6,866 bases of DNA from UMGS1649 sp045651205 (lineage in GTDB: Bacteria > Bacillota > Clostridia > TANB77 > CAG-465): contig JAZRSA010000058.1 in the NCBI GenBank assembly GCA_045651205.1, positions 1-6,866 on the forward strand, written 5' to 3'. Below are positions 4,682 to 6,866 of the stretch, piece after piece. Made by a program: the position numbers and the translations under genes. Position 1 is the stretch's first letter; the number at the start of each line of letters is the position of its first letter. Below the pieces are notes generated by a model. That model worked only from the letters and a program-made list of their open reading frames with translations, had not been told where the DNA came from and ran no database searches.

Positions 4682-5211
4682 TCGCTACCTCCTAATAATA
4701 GTCTTTCTTCTTCTTTTAACTTCGCTGTCATTGTTAATTCTGCTAATGTCATTGTTGGTTCACTTAACACTAATGTTTCTTCATATCTGTCTTGTTTGTT
4801 GTTAAATAACTCTTTAAAGGTTCTTCTTTCTCTCTCTATGTCTGTGCTTGTGCATAACCTATACCAACCTATTGTTCTTACTATTTGTCTTGTTTCAGGT
4901 TTTAAACTATCCATAGCTTCATCAAACCTGTAATAGCCATATCTTCTTAATGCATGTAATACACTGTCCCATTCTTCATCTAAATCTAGTTGTAATATTG
5001 GATTAGTTGTGTATGCTATTTCTTGCTTTAGTTCTGCAATGCTTGGTATGTATTTATTTTTTGCTATGATTCTTTGTATTGCATTTTTTAAATCAGTTAT
5101 ATTTGTATCTTTAAAAAACTCATACCATACACCAACTTGTTCAGATGTAAACTCTTTGTTATATGCAATTCCTAATACTTTCATCGCTTGTGTAAAATCT
5201 ACTTTATCCAT
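4678..5211 (-). CDS. Helicase-loader-like protein (G39P-type)
   Basis: The product has 177 residues. The N-terminal half (residues 1-68) has the pattern of the phage G39P-like replicative-helicase loader/inhibitor family: FTSEQVGVWYEFFKD (21-35), an LKNAIQRIIAKNKYIPSIAELKQEI block (41-65) that is the usual signature, then a linker. The second half has a WDSVLHALRRYGYYRFDEAMDSL segment (81-103) and IGWYRLC (114-120), a pattern shared by many Firmicutes phage proteins at this locus. In SPP1, G39P binds the hexameric helicase G40P and the origin-binding protein G38P, delivering the helicase to the origin. Here the gene lies directly after a replication initiator, in the same order as SPP1 genes 38-39. 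No helicase gene is visible in the window, so the target could be the host DnaB-type helicase (inference). AAGGAGG lies 7-8 bases before the ATG; 11 bases separate it from the initiator gene. Confidence 0.8.
   Translation of the reverse strand: MDKVDFTQAMKVLGIAYNKEFTSEQVGVWYEFFKDTNITDLKNAIQRIIAKNKYIPSIAELKQEIAYTTNPILQLDLDEEWDSVLHALRRYGYYRFDEAMDSLKPETRQIVRTIGWYRLCTSTDIERERRTFKELFNNKQDRYEETLVLSEPTMTLAELTMTAKLKEEERLLLGGSE
4688..4693 (-). promoter_or_regulatory. Ribosome site that fixes a GTG start
   Basis: On the - strand this is AGGAGG, 6 bases before the GTG at 4681, inside the last codons of the loader gene. It is the main evidence that the 49-codon gene starts with GTG. Confidence 0.7.
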
Positions 5212-5222
5212 CTCTTACCTCC

Positions 5223-5930
5223 TTAATTGAAAAATCCTGTTATGTCTATGTTTAAATCTTTTGTTGTTAGTTCTTTTACTGGTTGGTTTAAGTAACCTTC
5301 AAATTTAGTTCCAAACAATGTTTCAGGTCTTAAGTACTTTTTAAATTCTTTGTCGTTTAACCAATCTCGTGTTTTCTTTTCTATTACTATCTTGAAATCT
5401 TCTAAGGTAAATCCTTCGTTGAATCTTGCTTTGATTAAGTCTTTAGTCTTTTTAGTAGAATATCGATAGTTTGAATTAGTTAGTTTGTTCAGATATTCAC
5501 ATATTTCTTTATAAGGTATGTTTTGTTCTGTTTTAACAGGACTATATATTTCATATGTATTATTAGATGTATTATTAATAGATGTATTATTATCTTTAAA
5601 ATTTTCTTTATTAGGGGTATTTAAATTTTCTTTAATAGGGTATTTAACTATTTTTAAATACCTATATAAAATTTCTTTAGTACCCTCTTTATAAATAATT
5701 TCTGAGGATATATAACCGTTATCTATTAAGTTTTTTATTAGTGTTGAAATGGTAACAGTACTAACTTGGTATAAATCTGCAAAATATTTATTCGTTGCCC
5801 AACAATACCCTTTCTCATTACATAAAGCTGTTATTTCTCCATAAAGGAGTTTTGCCTTATCTTTGAGTTTTGGATCGTACCTAACATCAGCTGGAATAAT
5901 CGCATAATATGATTTCTTATCTTCTTCCAT
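5223..5930 (-). CDS. Phage replication initiator (winged-helix N-terminus, Phg_2220_C-type C-terminus)
   Basis: The product has 235 residues. Residues about 8-95 form a winged helix typical of phage initiators and DnaD-like proteins: YYAIIPADVRYDPKLKDKAKLLYGEI, then WATNKYFADLYQVSTVTISTLIKNLIDNGYI, then a wing region. Residues about 98-135 form a low-complexity Asn/Thr/Lys linker. Residues about 138-216 match the conserved phage C-terminal domain Phg_2220_C: YKEICEYLNKLTNSNYR, TKDLIKARFNEGFTLEDFKIVI, KKYLRPETLFGTKFEGYLNQ. The protein should bind the phage origin and recruit the helicase through the loader encoded next. The DNA coding for the linker carries direct repeats that may be its own binding sites. 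GAGG (5937-5940) lies 6 bases before the ATG at 5930, and a perfect operator palindrome lies 4 bases further upstream. No DnaC/DnaB-type ATPase motif is present. Confidence 0.87.
   Translation of the reverse strand: MEEDKKSYYAIIPADVRYDPKLKDKAKLLYGEITALCNEKGYCWATNKYFADLYQVSTVTISTLIKNLIDNGYISSEIIYKEGTKEILYRYLKIVKYPIKENLNTPNKENFKDNNTSINNTSNNTYEIYSPVKTEQNIPYKEICEYLNKLTNSNYRYSTKKTKDLIKARFNEGFTLEDFKIVIEKKTRDWLNDKEFKKYLRPETLFGTKFEGYLNQPVKELTTKDLNIDITGFFN
5553..5592. repeat. Three short direct repeats inside the initiator gene (candidate origin iterons)
   Basis: On the - strand the core AATAATACAT occurs three times. Two copies extend to the 14-base TAATAATACATCTA (+ strand 5564-5577 and 5579-5592, period 15), and a third diverges at its end (+ strand 5553-5565, offset 12). 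They encode the Asn/Thr-rich linker (INNTSNNT). Iterons within the initiator gene are a known feature of lambda-type and many Gram-positive phage origins. Codon constraint alone could also make such repeats, so the origin role is inference. Confidence 0.5.
5599..5647. repeat. Second direct-repeat pair inside the initiator gene
   Basis: AAATTTTCTTTA-T/A-TAGGG(G)TATTTAA occurs twice in tandem (5599-5624 and 5623-5647, period 24). A degenerate third copy, AAATTTCTTTAGTA, begins near 5669. The repeats encode similar peptides (PIKENLN and PNKENFK). Together with the 15-base repeats they fill about 100 bases of very AT-rich DNA, a good candidate for iterons plus an easily melted region. Confidence 0.45.
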
Positions 5931-5944
5931 ATCCTACCTCTTCC

Positions 5945-5960
5945 GTTAGGTTTTCCTAAC
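5945..5960. promoter_or_regulatory. Operator O1, perfect palindrome
   Basis: GTTAGG-TTTT-CCTAAC is a perfect 6+4+6 palindrome, identical to the site at 6226-6241; the identity continues for 3 more bases (CTAACTTT). It lies between the Cro-like gene and the initiator, 4 bases upstream of the initiator's ribosome site. A regulator bound here could block transcription entering the replication genes. In RNA it could also form a 6-bp hairpin beside the ribosome site. Confidence 0.72.
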
Positions 5961-5998
5961 TTTTATTTTTAAAAAAAACATACTATACATCCACTCTA

Positions 5999-6202
5999 CT
6001 AATTAAGGAAAATCAAATTAAACGTTTCATTATCTAACTCTAGGTATTTCTTAATCAGTTTAACCTCGTTTATTTTAAACAAGACTTTACCGCTAAGTCT
6101 AAAGTATAATGACTGTTTACTGATTTCAAGCACACTTGCCAATTGATCCATAGTAACATTTTTTTGTGACATAGCATCTTTCAACAAATTAACTCTTATC
6201 AT
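5999..6202 (-). CDS. Cro-like small HTH regulator
   Basis: The 67-residue protein is almost all one helix-turn-helix domain: LLKDAMSQKNVTMDQLASVLEISKQSLYFRLSGK, with the HTH at about residues 17-37, followed by INEVKLIKKYLELD. Size, HTH pattern and the tail (LDNETFNLIFL) match Cro/DUF739-type phage regulators, which turn down the repressor promoter and early promoter during lytic growth. AAGGAGG lies 7 bases before the ATG at 6202. It is the first gene behind the perfect leftward promoter, with operator O2 in its leader. A second operator and the initiator gene follow its stop. Whether this protein or the repressor at 6389-6730 binds the GTTAGG sites cannot be decided from sequence; both may. 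Confidence 0.85.
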   Translation of the reverse strand: MIRVNLLKDAMSQKNVTMDQLASVLEISKQSLYFRLSGKVLFKINEVKLIKKYLELDNETFNLIFLN

Positions 6203-6225
6203 TTGTTTGCCTCCTTTCTATTTTT

Positions 6226-6241
6226 GTTAGGTTTTCCTAAC
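6226..6241. promoter_or_regulatory. Operator O2, perfect palindrome
   Basis: GTTAGG-TTTT-CCTAAC, identical to O1. It covers about +6 to +21 relative to the predicted start of the leftward promoter (about 6247), so a bound repressor would overlap the RNA polymerase footprint and stop leftward early transcription. This is the expected main control site of the lytic operon. Confidence 0.78.
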
Positions 6242-6253
6242 TTTCATAATTCG

Positions 6254-6282
6254 ATTATATGCTCACATTTTCACAATGTCAA
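6254..6282 (-). promoter_or_regulatory. Leftward early promoter (PR-like)
   Basis: On the - strand a perfect TTGACA (6277-6282) is followed, after exactly 17 bases, by a perfect TATAAT (6254-6259). Predicted start is about 6247, giving a leader of about 45 bases before the Cro-like gene. It should be a very strong SigmaA promoter that drives the whole leftward operon unless it is repressed. Confidence 0.92.
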
Positions 6283-6299
6283 TATGTTTTTTAGAAAAA

Positions 6300-6315
6300 G
6301 TTTTAAAAACCTAAC
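6300..6315. promoter_or_regulatory. Operator O3, imperfect
   Basis: GTTTTAAAAACCTAAC matches the GTTAGGAAAACCTAAC consensus at 13 of 16 positions, with the right 10 bases intact and the left arm degraded. It lies about 43-58 bases upstream of the rightward start, between the two divergent promoters. It is exactly 21 bases (two DNA turns) from O4, favouring cooperative binding on one face (inference). Confidence 0.6.
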
Positions 6316-6320
6316 ATTTT

Positions 6321-6336
6321 TTAAATAAAACCTAAC
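6321..6336. promoter_or_regulatory. Operator O4, imperfect
   Basis: TTAAATAAAACCTAAC matches the operator consensus at 12 of 16 positions and keeps the intact right half AAAACCTAAC. It lies just upstream of the rightward -10, across the -35 region and spacer, so a protein bound here would repress the repressor gene's own promoter. Confidence 0.6.
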
Positions 6337-6342
6337 ATTTTG

Positions 6343-6351
6343 TGTTATAAT
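6343..6351 (+). promoter_or_regulatory. Rightward repressor promoter (extended -10)
   Basis: TGT-TATAAT (6343-6351) is a perfect -10 with a TGn extension. No good -35 is present at the proper distance (AAATAA region), as in many promoters that depend on the extended -10 or an activator. The start is predicted near 6358, about 30 bases before the repressor ATG. Confidence 0.72.
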
Positions 6352-6388
6352 GTAAATGTAATTTATTTTGCAGAAAAGGATGTGTAGT

Positions 6389-6730
6389 ATGTTGCAAGAT
6401 ATAGGAAAATTGTTAAAACGAAAAAGAAAAGAAAAAGGTTTAACACTTGAACAAGCTGGTAAACTAATTGGTGTTTCTAAAGTTACTTATAGAGATTATG
6501 AACTAAATAATATTAAATCTGCTAGAATGGATAAACTAAAAGCTATTGCTAACTTTTTAGAAACATCTCCAGAAGAATTATTAAATCAAGAAAACTATGA
6601 AAAAGTATCACCACAAGAATTTGCAACTGAAGTTAAACAATTATTAAATAAAACAGAAAACTTAAGTGATCAACAAAGACAATTTATGCTAAACACATTA
6701 GACCTTATTTGTTCTGAAGTTGAAAAATAG
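6389..6730 (+). CDS. CI-like XRE-family repressor without peptidase domain
   Basis: The 113-residue product has an N-terminal HTH_3/XRE domain: IGKLLKRKRKEKGLTLEQAGKLIGVSKVTYRDYELNN, with the HTH at about residues 20-39 and the whole domain running to about 66. A short helical C-terminus (SPQEFATEVKQLLNKTENLSDQQRQFMLNTLDLI) probably serves dimerisation. There is no S24 (LexA-like) peptidase domain, so the RecA-stimulated self-cleavage of lambda CI is not available. I start at the ATG at 6389: AAAAGGA (6374-6380) lies 8 bases before it. The in-frame ATG at 6380 overlaps that site, and a TTG at 6368 has none. It is divergent from the Cro-like gene across the operator region and is the likely lysogeny repressor. 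Loss of repression would need another mechanism (antirepressor, ImmA-type protease). Confidence 0.87.
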   Translation: MLQDIGKLLKRKRKEKGLTLEQAGKLIGVSKVTYRDYELNNIKSARMDKLKAIANFLETSPEELLNQENYEKVSPQEFATEVKQLLNKTENLSDQQRQFMLNTLDLICSEVEK

Positions 6731-6831
6731 AACAATTGTTTGATGTGTTAAATATAAAATATAAATGTGTTGTAAATGTGAAATAAGATTTAAGTAAATT
6801 TTATTTACCATTTTAGGAAGGTATACCGAAC
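6731..6831. other. Intergenic region after the repressor gene
   Basis: No gene is seen here. The region holds a direct repeat TAAATGTG (6762-6769 and 6773-6780, 11 bases apart) and a small inverted repeat GTAAAT-TTT-ATTTAC (6794-6808). There is a weak promoter-like pair TTGTTT (6736-6741) with TATAAA (6760-6765, spacer 18). AGGAAGG (6815-6821) precedes the next start. No convincing terminator separates the repressor from the next gene, so co-transcription is possible. Confidence 0.4.
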
Positions 6832-6866
6832 ATGATAAGAAAAGATATACCCACATTACTTAAAAA
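6832..6866 (+). CDS. Start of an unidentified gene, cut by window edge
   Basis: The ATG at 6832 opens a frame (MIRKDIPTLLK) that is still open at the window end. AGGAAGG (6815-6821) lies 10 bases upstream, a long but acceptable spacing, and a GGTATACC palindrome (6820-6827) lies between. Eleven residues are too few to assign a family. From position after a phage repressor, an ImmA-type metallopeptidase, a small lipoprotein or an integrase would be typical candidates, but nothing here selects among them. Confidence 0.4.
   Translation, partial: MIRKDIPTLLK

Noticed and set aside
5553..5647. CRISPR-like array
   Set aside because: Repeats are only 13-25 bases, adjoin or overlap one another without unique spacers, and lie in frame inside a conserved gene.
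5982..5987. A second leftward promoter with TATAGT before the initiator gene
   Set aside because: No acceptable -35 at 16-19 bases (the nearest TTGATT is 24 bases away) and no proper TGn extension. Operator O1 makes a promoter attractive but the boxes do not support it.
6368..6388. Upstream TTG or ATG start for the repressor
   Set aside because: The TTG at 6368 has no ribosome site, and the ATG at 6380 is part of the AAAAGGATG ribosome site serving the ATG at 6389.
6794..6808. Terminator after the repressor gene
   Set aside because: The stem is only 6 bp and almost all A-T, with a 3-base loop, and is followed by CATTTTAGG rather than a U-run.

Overview
The window looks like the lysogeny-switch and early replication/recombination region of a temperate phage (prophage) of an AT-rich Gram-positive host in the Bacillota. 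The grounds are strong AT bias, TTA/AGA/GAT-type codons, consensus AGGAGG ribosome sites, SigmaA-like promoters and typical Firmicutes phage families (Phg_2220_C-type initiator, G39P-type loader, DUF1071 annealing protein, phage SSB). UGA is used as a real stop twice, at overlapping gene junctions, so the standard code applies. The exact genus cannot be read from the sequence.

Layout, right to left. 6832-6866 (+) is the first 11 codons of a gene cut by the window edge. 6389-6730 (+) is a short CI-like repressor. 6203-6388 is the divergent switch, with a perfect TTGACA-17-TATAAT promoter firing left and an extended -10 promoter firing right. Around it lie four copies of an operator based on GTTAGGAAAACCTAAC, two perfect and two imperfect. 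5999-6202 (-) is a Cro-like HTH protein. 5223-5930 (-) is the replication initiator, whose Asn-rich linker DNA contains two families of short direct repeats (candidate origin). 4678-5211 (-) is a helicase-loader-like protein. 4532-4681 and 4312-4446 (-) are two very small genes. Then come a small membrane protein (3996-4319), a zinc-ribbon protein (3781-3999), a coiled-coil protein (3534-3788), the DUF1071 annealing protein with an ExoX-C-like appendage (2750-3553), a second zinc-ribbon protein (2550-2747), two conserved phage proteins of unknown function (1648-2541 and 1192-1638), SSB (801-1205), and a C5-cytosine methyltransferase that runs off the left edge (1-789).

The leftward genes are packed with 4-20 bp overlaps or gaps of about 12 bases or less, so they read as one early operon from the promoter at 6254-6282. 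The one real gap inside it (4447-4531) has an opposite-strand TTGACA-18-TAAAAT promoter with an extended -10. It is followed within about 50 bases by a 10-bp-stem, U-tailed terminator. This predicts a tiny (about 49 nt) antisense RNA, formally similar in position to lambda OOP. It is the most interesting item in the window.

Working model (inference): the repressor holds the leftward promoter shut through the operators. On induction the Cro-like protein and the initiator/loader start replication from repeats inside the initiator gene. The annealing protein and SSB handle recombination, and the methyltransferase protects phage DNA. The methyltransferase shows an abrupt composition change at about position 160, where its target-recognition region begins, consistent with domain swapping.
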